Positions 24,342-36,334 of a stretch of DNA of 38,875 bases are shown here, one piece after another; the stretch's first letter is position 1, and the number at the start of each line of letters is the position of its first letter. Both the position numbers and the translations under genes were made by a program. This DNA is from Ichthyophonus hoferi (lineage: Eukaryota; Opisthokonta; Ichthyosporea; Ichthyophonida; Ichthyophonidae), in NCBI GenBank assembly GCA_002751075.1, contig NAOQ01000226.1, positions 61,222 to 100,096 on the forward strand. Direction: 5' to 3'. The notes beneath the pieces were generated by a model. The model made no database searches. It worked only from the letters and a program-made list of their open reading frames with translations, and had not been told where the DNA came from.

Positions 24342-24770
24342 ATGCTTCCAAACCTACCGTTAGATGGTGTACAGTCAATACCACCCCTAACCCCTCCAGT
24401 AAATGGGGAGTACAATTTTCAAAGTCATATTCCAGTCCCCAACCAGAACCATGATATTCCAATGCGTACCGAGTTTCCAATGCAGCATCCCCCTGGACTA
24501 ATCCATTCAAATTCAACACCTGTTCTCCCAAGATACCCAACTCTGGCGGCGCACGGCAATAGTCAACAACCGCATAATGCCATGAATATAGATCAACACC
24601 CCGAGGCCTGGAAAAGGCCCACTGTGCGGCTAACACTTACTAAATGGAATGATGAGGTGGAGGATTGTGTGTTTACAGACTGGGATAATCAAATCTCAAT
24701 GGTAGGTGCAGGCTTATATCATTTTGAACAAGGTAAAATAATTCTAGTGACTCTCAGAGACTTTCTGTAA
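24342..24770 (+). CDS. Hypothetical Pro-rich protein or exon, 142 aa
   Basis: An open frame runs from the ATG at 24342 to the stop at 24768-24770, and stays open upstream to about 24228 without another ATG. The first half is rich in Pro, Asn, His and Gln (for example IPPLTPPVNGEY), like a disordered regulatory region. The last 50 residues look folded, with Trp- and acid-containing text (TLTKWNDEVEDCVFTDWDN). Its composition differs clearly from the repeat-driven frames nearby, which is the main evidence that it is coding. An acceptor-like TCTAATCTAG near 24302 and a donor-like GTAAAA near 24732 mean it could instead be an internal exon of a gene I cannot complete. No family recognised. Confidence 0.45.
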   Translation: MLPNLPLDGVQSIPPLTPPVNGEYNFQSHIPVPNQNHDIPMRTEFPMQHPPGLIHSNSTPVLPRYPTLAAHGNSQQPHNAMNIDQHPEAWKRPTVRLTLTKWNDEVEDCVFTDWDNQISMVGAGLYHFEQGKIILVTLRDFL

Positions 24771-25539
24771 ACTGTATTTCCTACGATCGGTCTCATTAAC
24801 AATGATGAACCGATTTATGGGACAAAAGCAATTAATAATAAACACGGCGTTATAAACAAGGATTACCTACATTCCTAGAAGGTGTCTTTTTAGAACTCGA
24901 ACTCGATACTATTTCCATATTTCTAGATACTATTTCTAGACGGCTCAATGCATTCTCTTTCCCTTTTATGTTTATTTACGGCGCTAAACCTTTAAACACA
25001 ATTTACAAAGATACAACAACTTTAAACAAATTCATTAAAGAGAACAATTGATATTGGCCTCCTAGTCATCCATAGGTGATTCATACACTAATGATAATCT
25101 TAATAATAATAATAATAATAATAATAAGTAACAAGTAACAGCCAGACACTACTAACCACTTGTAGTACTAAGATATGGATAAGATACACGTATTATATTA
25201 TGTTATATTATGTTTTAATATATTATGTTTTTTTCAACGATATTATTCTGTAGTTCATTGTAGTTGGAAAACTGGAAAGCTGTGCATAGGCATGCATATT
25301 AAATTGAAATTGAGCTGATCTTACAATAAAAAATACTTATATAATAGAAGCACGTGAAAGCCAAACCTTCCTATATTGTAGTTCCATAAGTACTACTATT
25401 ATTAGTAAGAGGATCACCCTGGTTGGAAAGAACAACAAAAACGTCTAAGTTAAATGTCATAAGGATTCCGAGTAAAAGCTCTTAATTTATTTGCCATGGT
25501 TTTAGTCAGATAATCAACACCTGCCAGGCCACAAACACC
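24771..25539. other. Intergenic, no gene seen
   Basis: AT-rich sequence with an ATA/AAT trinucleotide run at 25097-25128 and a TTATATTATG run near 25193-25230. Nothing coding was seen. Confidence 0.5.
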
Positions 25540-25800
25540 AACATATAACTGCAACAATATCTTAATTGATCAATACTGACATAGTATCTGATTGGTTGTG
25601 TGCTTTAAACGTAAGTTATTTTTATAAATTGATTGAATTATCAACCTTGATAGCTAGCTCTAAACCAATACGAGCATAGATCATTCACAGATTTTTCCTC
25701 AAACTTGACTAAGAAGGAATGTCTTTTCTCTATATTAATCAAGGGAAAAATAATAGCAATAAATTAAATAATAAATAATGAAGGTGCAGTAAACGATTGG
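25540..25800. repeat. Dispersed repeat, copy 2
   Basis: Partner of 9620-9870, in the same orientation. The clearest shared block is TTGATTGAATTATCA (near 25629), followed by a diverged but collinear 150 bp. Confidence 0.5.
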
Positions 25801-26500
25801 GTTCCAACATTTATTATTATTTACTTTTGCATAGTAAGATAACTAAAATATGGCATATTCTATTGATTATACCTAACTGTAAGCACCTCACTTTATCCAA
25901 TACTTTTACTTGTTAATACTGTGGTGATTGCCTGTCCCTATATTGGTTCTCTAATAAAGTTGCGTGCTTATGTACAATTGGACAATACCTGTGATCATCT
26001 CATTTTAGCTTTATTTTCACTCTTTATAATAACGTTAAAGGCACCATTTTACTCCACATCGATGAAAAATTTCGGTAAAATAAATTATACATTGGCCCAG
26101 ATTATATAGGACATCAAACATCGTCTCGTGCAATAATAAACATCTACGAAACTAAAGGCTTTCACTTAGAATCAAGGCAAGAATTATCTCCAATATAAAA
26201 AGAAAATATTTAAGGATGGTTTTAAACTATTTAAACTGTATACTGTCTTGCAGCTTAATAAAAATTCTCAGACTATCTAGTTTAGGGTAGAGATTGTTCC
26301 CCAATAATTCCAAATACCATCCATCTTAAGCTATTTATATATAACAAATGATTGGCCCATGGTATGTGAATAGTCTTTGTTTACGAGTGTTGTGGCGTAT
26401 TCACAAGTAAATAGAAAAAAGTCAATATCAGCTTATTTATTAAGTAGAAACCAAATACAATTTGTTGTGTTTTTGAATTCTACTGGTTAGCTGCTACAAG
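25801..26500. other. Lipase upstream region
   Basis: No gene was seen. A TATATATAAC-like element lies near 26336 and an ATTGGCCCATGG stretch near 26353, about 150 bp before the lipase ATG. Either could belong to its promoter, but this is not established. Confidence 0.35.
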
Positions 26501-27892
26501 ATGCAGTTGATTGAAAACCAAGAAAATGAACCTAAACTAGACCCTGCAGAGAGCATGCAACTTCTTATCCCCACATGTGTCTCTCTAGATGGGGAATCCT
26601 GCTCTGATCAACTTGACACCATAAAGGAGGTATGCAGTCGGGAAGAACTATTGATGGCAGTCGAGCTTTCAGGTGACATCTACCGTTGTACAGGTGTTTG
26701 TGATCCCAAAAGGACAATTAAAAAAGTGCAGCGGCAATGGTTGAAGGCTGATGTAGGAAATAACATCTGCCCGCCAGGATATACCTACTGGTCTGAAGAA
26801 GCACCACATACAGTATGGCTTGCTGTTAGAGGGACCTACACAACAGATGATCTTACTACGGTTATGAACGGATCATATGCTCCCAATTATGATGGTTGTC
26901 ATGAGGGCTTCCAATCAGCTGCTATGTACATGTGGACTAATTATAGGTAAGTTTCTAACTGGTTTTTTGATAGGAGTATGCTAATGGCAGTATCTTTTTA
27001 TTTATTTTTGTTTTTATGTTATTTTGAAAAGGTACCAACATAGGGAAGAAACACAGAGACATTATTAAATAGTCCTTGTTTTCCCACCTGTTGATGGGTA
27101 GTCACAAATTTTGATATCAATAATTTGTACAGACACCACATTATGGAAGCAGTCAACCAGTCCAGACAGTTCTGTGAAAAAACAGGTATTATGTTTCATG
27201 GTGTGGCCTTAACTGGTCACTCTCTGGGTGGTGCTATAGTTACCCTACTGGCCATGGAGTTGGTTCAGGTTGGTGTACCAGTAAGAGCCGTAGTCACTTG
27301 GGGTTCACCAAAGGTTGGCAACAATGACTTTAAGGCCATGTATGAGGCCTTGGGACTAGCACCTATTACATACCGTATGGTTAACACTGCAGATCCTATT
27401 CCTTACTTGCCACCTACTCAAGAATTTTGCCATGTGTGTGAAGGTGTCGAATTTGGGTCAAATTTAGATTTCGCAGACACACTCTGTAGCCTTTTGGAAG
27501 CAAGAATTTTTTTATTATGCAGAAATCTTGCTGCAGAACACTTGATTACAAAGTATGCATCTCTTCTTAACAATGAAGAGATGTCTCTTGAACGTTCAAT
27601 TGAAGGAGTTTTGTCTAATGCTACAAAAACTAAAAAAATCTGGAACATATTGAACCATACACGTTATGCTCTTTCTGCGCTGCCACAGATGATGCCTACT
27701 ATGTCATACATTCCAGCTTTAGCAGTTCCAGCGTTTTCTATGGGAACATTAGGTGCAGCCGCTGTGGCCGGTGTAGGTGTTTTGGGTGTAGGCTACATGG
27801 CAAAACGTTATTACCTAGGGCAAAACCCAGAACAAAACTTAGAACAAAACCTGAAGCAAAACCTAGAAAAAAACTTAGAGCAAAACCTATAA
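26501..27892 (+). CDS. Class-3 (alpha/beta-hydrolase) lipase, two exons, 401 aa
   Basis: Hydrolyses ester bonds of acylglycerols or related lipids. The exons are 26501-26946 and 27133-27892, joined in phase (AG/A) over a GTAAGT...TACAG intron. The family hallmarks appear in order. There is an oxyanion-strand stretch AVRGTYTTDD, then a His-Glu-Gly-Phe segment, and the nucleophile elbow GHSLGGA with Ser179. WGSPKVGNNDF and NTADPIPYLPP with Asp236 follow. His285 (AEHL) or His249 may be the third catalytic residue. A Gly/Ala-rich hydrophobic segment near 335-365 could be a membrane anchor. It is followed by a basic pair and a tail of four-residue QNLE-type repeats. There is no signal peptide at the start, so a cytosolic or membrane-facing enzyme is likelier than a secreted one. 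The stop at 27890 lies inside the repeat tract, and the same frame then stays open for 33 more codons. Substrate unknown. Confidence 0.9.
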
Positions 27893-27957
27893 AAAAACTT
27901 GGAGCAAAACTTGGAGCAAAACTTAGAACAAAACCTAGAACAAAACTTAGAGCAAAA
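27820..27957 (+). repeat. 12-bp tandem repeat encoding the lipase QNLE tail
   Basis: About eleven units of AACTTAGAACAA type, varying mainly at third positions and at Gln/Lys/Glu codons. The array spans the annotated lipase stop and continues in frame beyond it. Confidence 0.9.
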
Positions 27958-27988
27958 AAAAACTGCTAGTGAAGAACCTGCTATTAAA

Positions 27989-27995
27989 GAATAAA
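27989..27995 (+). terminator. Putative poly(A) signal of the lipase gene
   Basis: AATAAA at 27990-27995 overlaps the second in-frame stop (27992-27994), about 100 bp after the first stop. It is the closest canonical signal on this strand. Confidence 0.4.
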
Positions 27996-28214
27996 ATATA
28001 AACAATACTGTTAAGATCATTTTTTTCTGATTAGAAACCATCATTGCAAATGATCATACTATTCACTACACGTTCCAATTATGTTATATGATCTCATGCT
28101 GCTAGAGCACCGACTGCAACAGGGACAACAACTTAACAGTATACCATATTTTATAAATCTTCAAATTGAAAATTTTAGTTGCAAAATGGGAATGTTAATC
28201 TTCAAAATAGAAAT

Positions 28215-28660
28215 TTTAAACGGTCTTTTGTACGGCGTAACCTAAGTTTAGTGTTGTCATTAATTTTAATTTATATTAAGTGTTAGCTTAATCCTATCGT
28301 TTCAAAGCTAAAAAATTATATTCTCTTTGTTTTTGGTTTTTATTGATTATTTTGATGATTCTTATATAAAAGTTCAAAATTCACATTGAAGATAGAGATT
28401 TTAATCTTCAGAATATTGGAATTGTTAATATCCGAGGCGATAAGTAATGCGGAGGCTGCCGATTGTGTTAACTGCATTTCGGTTGTTAGTAGATCTTTTG
28501 CTCTTTCTTTAGAACTTGAAGATGTAAGTGTTTAATTAAATGTTGAGTGGCCTTATTGTTTTTATTTTATTTTATTTTCTAAATTTTTATAGAATATTTT
28601 GATAATTCTCACAATGAAGATTAAAATTCTCATTTTGAAGATTAAAAGGTATAGCATGAC
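28215..28660. repeat. Degenerate tandem repeat of about 220 bp, two units
   Basis: Bases 28335-28432 resemble 28555-28655: both carry TTGTTTTTNTTTTATT, ATTTTGATNATTCT and then an ACANTGAAGAT...TTAATCTTCA-like block. A related GAAGATT/AATCTTC block lies at 28157-28222. No coding frame was seen. The sequence sits just downstream of the lipase. Confidence 0.45.
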
Positions 28661-28794
28661 AAATACCGTAGCTGATATATGCATATTATTAAGTTAACAA
28701 GTAGCTGTGCTATCTTACTAGCTTTATTATAATATTATAAATAACCTTATCGGTAGTAACATAAGGTAGTAGTGCATCACTGTACCTATACTAC

Positions 28795-29235
28795 TGATTA
28801 TAGCAATATGTGGTTGTTCTAGTGACTTGCCCACAGGCTTCAGGATCCCCAATTGGTTTGTGAATAATAGTTGGTTTTGCTGGTAGCAGCTAATTGATGC
28901 AAACTATCCTCAAGGCCCGGTTGTAGTAGTAGAGGTCCTAGAGAAGGCACGTATACCAACTCTCTAGGTAACTGGTTGTAGTAATTATACCTTTGTTCTA
29001 AGTTGGAGGTAATCATTACTTGGATTCAATTAAGTGCTAATGTGAATATTGCACAATCAGACCGATCAGTAAGTGGTGTTATATTACGATGGAAATACCA
29101 TCTATTATGCTAAGTGTCTGTGTGTCAGCGAGGGTACCGCATATGTATCGAGCGGTGGAAAACCATTTATTACTTGTTTCTGTTTCCTTTTATACTTTCC
29201 TGTTCTTTGTTTATCGGTCGGGTTAACTATGATTA
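28795..29235 (-). mobile_element. Fossil LTR-retroelement piece (inverted relative to its neighbour)
   Basis: Bases 28800-29095 match 7225-7510 in the same orientation and 13600-14000 inverted: GCAATATGTGG, ACTTGCCCACAGGCTTC, CCCCAATTGG and GACCGATCAGTAAG blocks. Bases 29140-29220 match the LTR block with TTTCCTTTTATAC. The two parts together are internal sequence plus part of an LTR. Old and broken. Confidence 0.5.
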
Positions 29236-29252
29236 ACACCCATGCTACAAGA

Positions 29253-29880
29253 TCGTTAACTCTGAATGAGTACGTACTTCAAATTGATTTGGCGATACAT
29301 AGTTTGCAAACACTTACATCAGTGAATTGGCTAATGTGTCATTAGGGAAACACTAGTATAACCTTATCGAGATAGGATTAGACATCCCTAGTGGGCCTCT
29401 GTGATCTTTCGTGAATTGCATTAGCCAATAAGAATATGTATGATTGGTCCCATTTAGGCTATTGGACCAAGCCATAAGGGAGTTAACTAAGACTAGAACT
29501 CGTGGTAAAACAAAGTATAAAAGGAAACAAAAATCAACAATAAAGGACTCCCGTTCACCCATACGTGGTAACACTGGTAAAACAACGGAAGTACTCGTAG
29601 CACAAAAACATTTGCATTTAATTACATATATGTAATAATCACATCGTTATTGCAATGCCTAGTCCATTGTTAGCACTCGCATATGAAAATCAGTGTTCAG
29701 ATCTCTCGCTCGTTCATAAGTCAGAGGACTGCCTATTAACATTAAATAGTGACAATATTTATTATTTCTATTGTAATATAGTGCCCCTTACCCCTTACTG
29801 ATCGGTCTCATTACAATTTCCACATTAACATTTAAGCAAACCAAAGCATCAACTCCCTCTGAACCAACTCTACAATCAAC
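29253..29880 (+). mobile_element. Fossil LTR-retroelement piece: LTR plus adjacent internal sequence
   Basis: The LTR-like part is about 29253-29657 and matches 13121-13549 along its whole length (AAGATCGTTAACTCTGAATG, GGATTAGACATCCCTAG, ATTGGTCCCATTTAG and CAAAAATCAACAATAAAGG blocks). It holds a TATAAAAGG box near 29516 and an AATAAA near 29540. Bases 29658-29880 match the internal sequence of the 13121 copy. It lies head to head with the piece at 28795-29235. Old, incomplete and broken. Confidence 0.55.
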
Positions 29881-30570
29881 TATATCATTGTAAATAGGTT
29901 TAAAACAAGGGAGATGTTTTAATTCGACGCGTGTCGCCATGAACTAGCTTATTATTCATTCCTGCCAACTCTAATAATAGTGCCCCAATTACTTATCGCC
30001 TCCTAGCCTAACTTCATAATATCCATTTACCATTGGCTCTACATACATATATAATATATATAGATCGTTCACAAGCACTTAATCATTGGGTATTATCCTC
30101 ATCATTGCATTTAAATTGGGTAATAATCACCAATCGAAAGCATAGCACACAAACCTAAATATCATATGTACAAAGCATTATATCTACATGCACCGTTATA
30201 ACTCATGTTTGCATTATGTAGCTATTTATAACTATTTTTCTTTGGGTGGACATGGTGATGGACTGATACAGGCCTGAATAGTAGTGGGAGAGAGTTAGTG
30301 TGCGGTGATGAAGATACTATGTTATATAGATAGAGATATAAAATACATAGGTAGGTAGATAGATAGATAGTAGATAGATATATGGTATATATATATATAT
30401 ATAAGTGTTGTAATCACATAAACATTTATGTATGCATATAAGGGAGTATGTCTGATAGAATAATAACATAACAGCAGGTATGATAAATGATATTATGTAT
30501 AACAGGATATATATGTATTGTGTATATATGTATATATGTAATATGTATATGATATCTGTTCACCCACCTA
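29881..30570. other. Intergenic stretch between repeat fossils and the SAPS gene
   Basis: No gene was seen. TAGA/TATA simple repeats lie at 30340-30405 and GTATAT text at 30500-30550. The minus-strand poly(A) region of the SAPS-like gene should lie in its right part. Confidence 0.5.
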
Positions 30571-33500
30571 CTATTTCTTTTGGTTTTTCTTTTTCTTTTT
30601 CGGTTTTGATTTCTTTTCAGCAGGTTCCTCTCGTCCAATAATGTCGATCAGAGATTCCACTAGAGATTGCAATTGGTTAGTATAAATAGAAAAATAAGGA
30701 CAGTATAAAAAAGAAATATAAACTGGCTTATTGGCAATAGGATTTACCTATAGATGTGAGTGTTGCTACTATTGTTATTACCATTATATATATTGTTTAT
30801 CTTATCCTATCACATTGTATCCTATCCTATCCTATCATATGACAATATCTTACAGAGGAACGATGATGGTAATAGCAATAGTAATAGTAATAGTAATAGT
30901 AATAATAATAGTAATAGTAACAATGATGATAATAATAGCAGCAAACATATACTAGCTTACAAGTCAATTCCTCAATCTTAGGAAGGGGAGACTGGTAAGG
31001 TTTAGCCTCTCCCAGGCCTACATGATGACTAACTGCACAGGGGGTTAGGGTGAGAAAGCTTTATACCTAGGTATATGATATATAGGGTACATATGTATGT
31101 GTGTGTATGGTATGTGTATGGTACACGTATGGTATATGTATTATATTATACATATACATGTGTATGTGTTATATATGTGTATTATATTGTATAAATAGTA
31201 TAATATAGTATAATACAATAATGCAATGCCACATAACATAACATAACATAGCATAACATAATACAATAAAATATTCCAATATAGCATACACATACACCCA
31301 CACATACACATACCAGTATCTAACTAACCATATTAAACACGTAACATACATACACAAAGAAAGACATAAATCTATAGAATAACCAATAGCATATATATAC
31401 ATACAGAAAGATCCCAACATGAACCCATCGTTAGGCAGGTTCGGTTCGGGGGGAGGCTGGTCAAATCGGGCCAAGGACGGGCCAAAATGAGGACGAGGCA
31501 ATGGTTCTTTAAGACCTAATGTACATGCATGGCCTGCTAGCTTTTGAGTGGATATATCACTGTGTAGGGTGGGTTTTAAACCAATCAATATTGGATAGGT
31601 GGGCATTGCTTTAGGATTGATTAGATGGAATGATTGGATGATTTTTGGGTGGTGTGTTCTGGTTATAATATAAGATTATATAAGGTAATATAATGCAATA
31701 TAGTATAATGTAATGTAATATAATATAATAATATAAAACCATATACAATAATATAATATAATAATATAATACCATATACAATAATATAATATAATAATAC
31801 AATACCATATCAAATAATACAATGTAACATAATGTAATATAAAATAATATCAAAGCGAACTATGTCGTCATAAAGACGTGAAATAAAGAATTAAAATAAT
31901 GATAAGATTGGATTGTCGGCTTTCACTAATGTGGTTGCTATGGTAGTATAATAGAGAATAAATATGTGTGTGTATAGAATAATAGACATTATATATTATA
32001 TTATAAATTATATTATACAATATGCATGTGTTAGTAGATATAGATACCATGTTAAAAACAAACTTGAAACGTTTAAAATTTTCCTTGAAAATGCAATTAA
32101 ACCTATATAAAAAACTAAACAAATTCATGGCCAACCAGAATAAAACAACAAGAACATATAACATACTGGAGAGTAGGAAGGAAAGCCATCCAATGGTTGT
32201 TGCCCCTTAAAATTTCATTAAGAGTGGAGGTCGGTGGTTGGGTCTGGGATGATAGATGAAGTAGATTGAGGATAAGGAGAATAAACCCACCACTACCTAG
32301 AAATAGATATGTATGTATATATGCATGTATGTATATATGTATATATGTATATATGTATGTATGTATGTGGGTAGCTAGGTAGAGAAAAAAAATAATTGCG
32401 GAATGAATTAGTAATTTTCAGACGATTATGTCTCTGTGTAAATGTATTTGCATGTATGATATGATATATATCTACATGTGAATCCTCACATATATATATA
32501 TATATATATACATTCATACATATATACATATATACATACATACATACATACAGACATACATACATACATATATACATGCATGCTATCCTACATACTATCA
32601 AACATAAATACTATCATAACCGATCCGTATTGACAACTTCTATAAGTATCTCACTCACCCTTTACTTATACGACATTCCCATCCATACCATAACTTGAAA
32701 ATTAATATTAATAGACAACTACCACCATATTCTATTATATTATATCAAAATAATAGTAATCGAGAGAAAGAAAAAGAAAATTAAATACTTTTAGGACATG
32801 AGTTATATTTTTCTACTAGTCGAGAAATAGTTTTAGGCTTAGTCAACATATTTTTTAAAGTCGGTTGGTGATTGGCTTTCAGTGCACTGCCAAAATAGTG
32901 GTAGAATAAGGAGTGGTACATGTTGCTGTGCCTGGAATGACGTAGAGTTATAGAGTGTTATACATAAAGGTATGCCCTCGTATATAGATAGTAGGATATA
33001 GTAGGATATAGTAGGATATAGTAGGATAGAATATAATAGAATATAGTAGGATATAGTAGTATATAGTAGGATATACTAAGATTAGGTCTAGTAATACAAT
33101 ATAATAAATATGCATATCTACAACCTATCAATAGGACACGTGTATGTGTGTAGTTATTTATATACACGAATAAAAACCAATGACAAATGAGAGAAAGACT
33201 GAGAAAGCATCATACTCATGGGTGAAAAACAGTGTGGTTAGTAATTTCCAGTAGGATGCAGGTATACTCTCCAGCCGCTCGTGGGGGGGGTCTATACTGT
33301 CACCTACAGCATAGGGGGGTTTATTAATATCATATAATTATAGTGTATAATATAGTATAACTATAGTGGCAGCAATAAAAACAACCACTCCTAGCTAATT
33401 AATTAATTAATTAGACGATGGGAAGAGAAGGTAGAGAGATGGATACTTGCCACTGGTTAAAATTAGGTAGACCAATCGCATGCCGGTAAGTCGTAGCATC

Positions 33501-36300
33501 GTAATATTATTCGGTACGGCGTAGGAGTTAAAGTTGATGTTATGCTGCATGAGCCGCTACCCAATCACAAACAAGCAGGTGTTAAATGTTTTATGCTCAT
33601 TGGCCTAGAGCTATTGTACTGTGCCAATCAGTAATCGCTCTTGGCAAGGAGAGGCATCCCCAGAATGATACTATAAGGAAATTATAAGCCTCTATTAAGC
33701 ACTATGACATCATGTATATATTACGATTGGATAGATATATACGACGTTCGTCTATTGGTTACTCCCATTGGGGAAAGATATGCACTAGTTACAGAATTTA
33801 TTGTTATGTTGTTATTGGTCCATCCCTCAGTCTAAATTTAAAAGCCTATATCTATCCTATCTAACTAATCCCTGATTATTGTTAAAACCATATCTGACCA
33901 TACCACATGGTATAGTATACTTAACAGCATAATACATGACCTTAGCCAATGACACATCGCCGTGTATGTATGCAAACCAATGAATGCATTGCACTATATT
34001 ATAATTTTTTAATCAGTAGAAAATAAGGAGATGGTTTTACAAAATTGAGAATAAAAAAACATTTGGACAAAGATTATAGAGGGAGACAGATAGATCTAAA
34101 GAAACTCTAATAAACAAATAGAAAGAGATAAATAAAAATTAATGTAATTCAGAACAAGATAGGTTTAAAATAACAACTAAAGGAATGTATAAGGTGTATG
34201 ACACAGTAGATAGAGCTGGATTTTACAGACTAGATGATAGCATTGTAATGGGCACTAACCTATGTGTTTGTAGATAGTAGTACGGACAAATGACATATAT
34301 GTACATGCATATATATTGTGTACCTACCTTTCCAGAGATATTAACAATGGCTTCACATAGTACGCCTAACTGCTCTATCAAATAAAGTGTAAGCGAGTCG
34401 GCAGGAATGGGGCCTTCCTGTGACAGTCTCTGACTACATAGTGTATAGGGATGGTGCTGGTGAGATTGATGCGCAAAAGAGTATAATATAGTATAGTATA
34501 GTATAGCATAAAATAGAATAGTATAGAATAGAATAGTATAATATAGTAAAGTATAGTATAGTATTATTAACAAAATAGTACTAATAACCAAAAGAAGAAA
34601 TGTAGACCTGATCTAGTCACAGATCACGCACCTATGATGGTAAAAGCTGTGCAGGGTAGTGATGCAATCCAACCTCTGTTGTGACGTACTATTGGCTGAA
34701 ATAAATCCCTGAGAACACACTACCGGGTCACGCAATGTCCATTTCTCATGTATTAGCATACAATGTCACATTATATGATAAAATTACACTATATTATACT
34801 ATATCATAATATCATAGCACATCATACTATATCATTACTATATCATAATATTATACCATATCATACGATATTATACTATATCATAATATCATACTATACC
34901 ATACTATATCTAAGTGGATGTAAAAAGGTAGCAATGCTTCCCTCTACAACAAGACAAGAAACACCCACAGATCCTGTTGCCAAAACCACACAACCCCGAA
35001 ATTACACCATAGACCCCCCTATACCCCACCGACATACGTCCACCAGTCCCTGGGCCACCTCCCTGGACCCCTCCCCGGTAGGGAATACACCCATCGCCCC
35101 CCTATCCCCAACACTAGTGAAAATGCCCATAGCTTCAGAAGCAGCTGCGAGAGAGGGTAGGTAGGGGTTAGGTATAGGAGAGAGAGAGAATAGGGTGTAT
35201 GTATGTAGGTATAGAAATATATATATAGTGTAACATAGTGTGGTATAGTACAGTATAGTGTATTATAGTATAGTATATGTTATAGTGTAGGATGATGTAG
35301 TGTATGGTGTATGGTATTATCGTATATTACATTATATTCTATTATATTCCATTCTATTTTATTCTCTTGTGTCAGCTAGGACGTATATATATAATTAAGC
35401 ATATAGGAACGATAGTAAATAACTTACAGAATGCACTGCCAGATATGATTTCAAATATCCTTTCACAGGCCTCACTGGCAGACGATGACACTTCAGGGTC
35501 TATATAGTGGTAAGGATATAGTAGCGTAAGTATAGATGGCAAAGAGTATATTATGTTACATTACACTATATTACATTGCACTGCATTATAATACACTACA
35601 TTATACTATACCATATTACATTACACTATATGGCAATATATTATATTACGTTATATTGCACTACATTATACTATGTTACACTACCCTACACTACACTACA
35701 CTACACTACACTACACTACACTACACTACACTACACTACTCCCCTCTCTCTTCCACCCACCCAGTACTCACTTTCATGTGCAGCCATCCTACACACTGAC
35801 TCAATCAAGCCAGCTGATTTTAAAGCAATGAAAAGCTCTTGTTTATGGGCATTATCCATAGAACAGCGAAATAAGGCCACTACACAATCGTTAATCTGAC
35901 TGATGTGTGCGTTCTCAACCAATAGGCGAATGTATTCCTAGATAGGTGGCAACAGTTGACATAGGCTATTACGTTCAAATTTCCATGTTACATTTAAATT
36001 TTCATGTTACTATTTTCAAAATTTGGGCAAATATTTGTGAAATACCTCGTCTAATATAGACCAATTGGATATGTGGATATAAAACTAGAAACCATAACTA
36101 CTTGCCATATATAGAGTATGTGTGATTGGATAGGAGAAGGAACGATTAATTGATGTGACAGATAATATAAAATAAGTGGCGACCAACCATTTATGCTTTT
36201 AAAATATATATGAGTATGTAAATGATGTGATTGGTGAAGATAGCAATGAAAGCGAAGGTAGGGTTGTCGGGTTATATGAGATATATCTAGGTATATGTAA

Positions 36301-36334
<34 letters not shown>

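Noticed and set aside
31611-31853. Minus-strand Tyr/Ile/Leu frame
   Set aside because: Derived from an AATATAATA simple repeat inside a SAPS intron.
35304-35507. Plus-strand frame with a globular-looking end (NALPDMISNILSQ)
   Set aside because: The minus-strand exon here joins both neighbours in phase and fits the SAPS pattern, so the plus reading is most likely a shadow.
35536-35899. Plus-strand Tyr/His/Thr frames
   Set aside because: Derived from TTACA/CTACA pentamers and the antisense of a SAPS exon.
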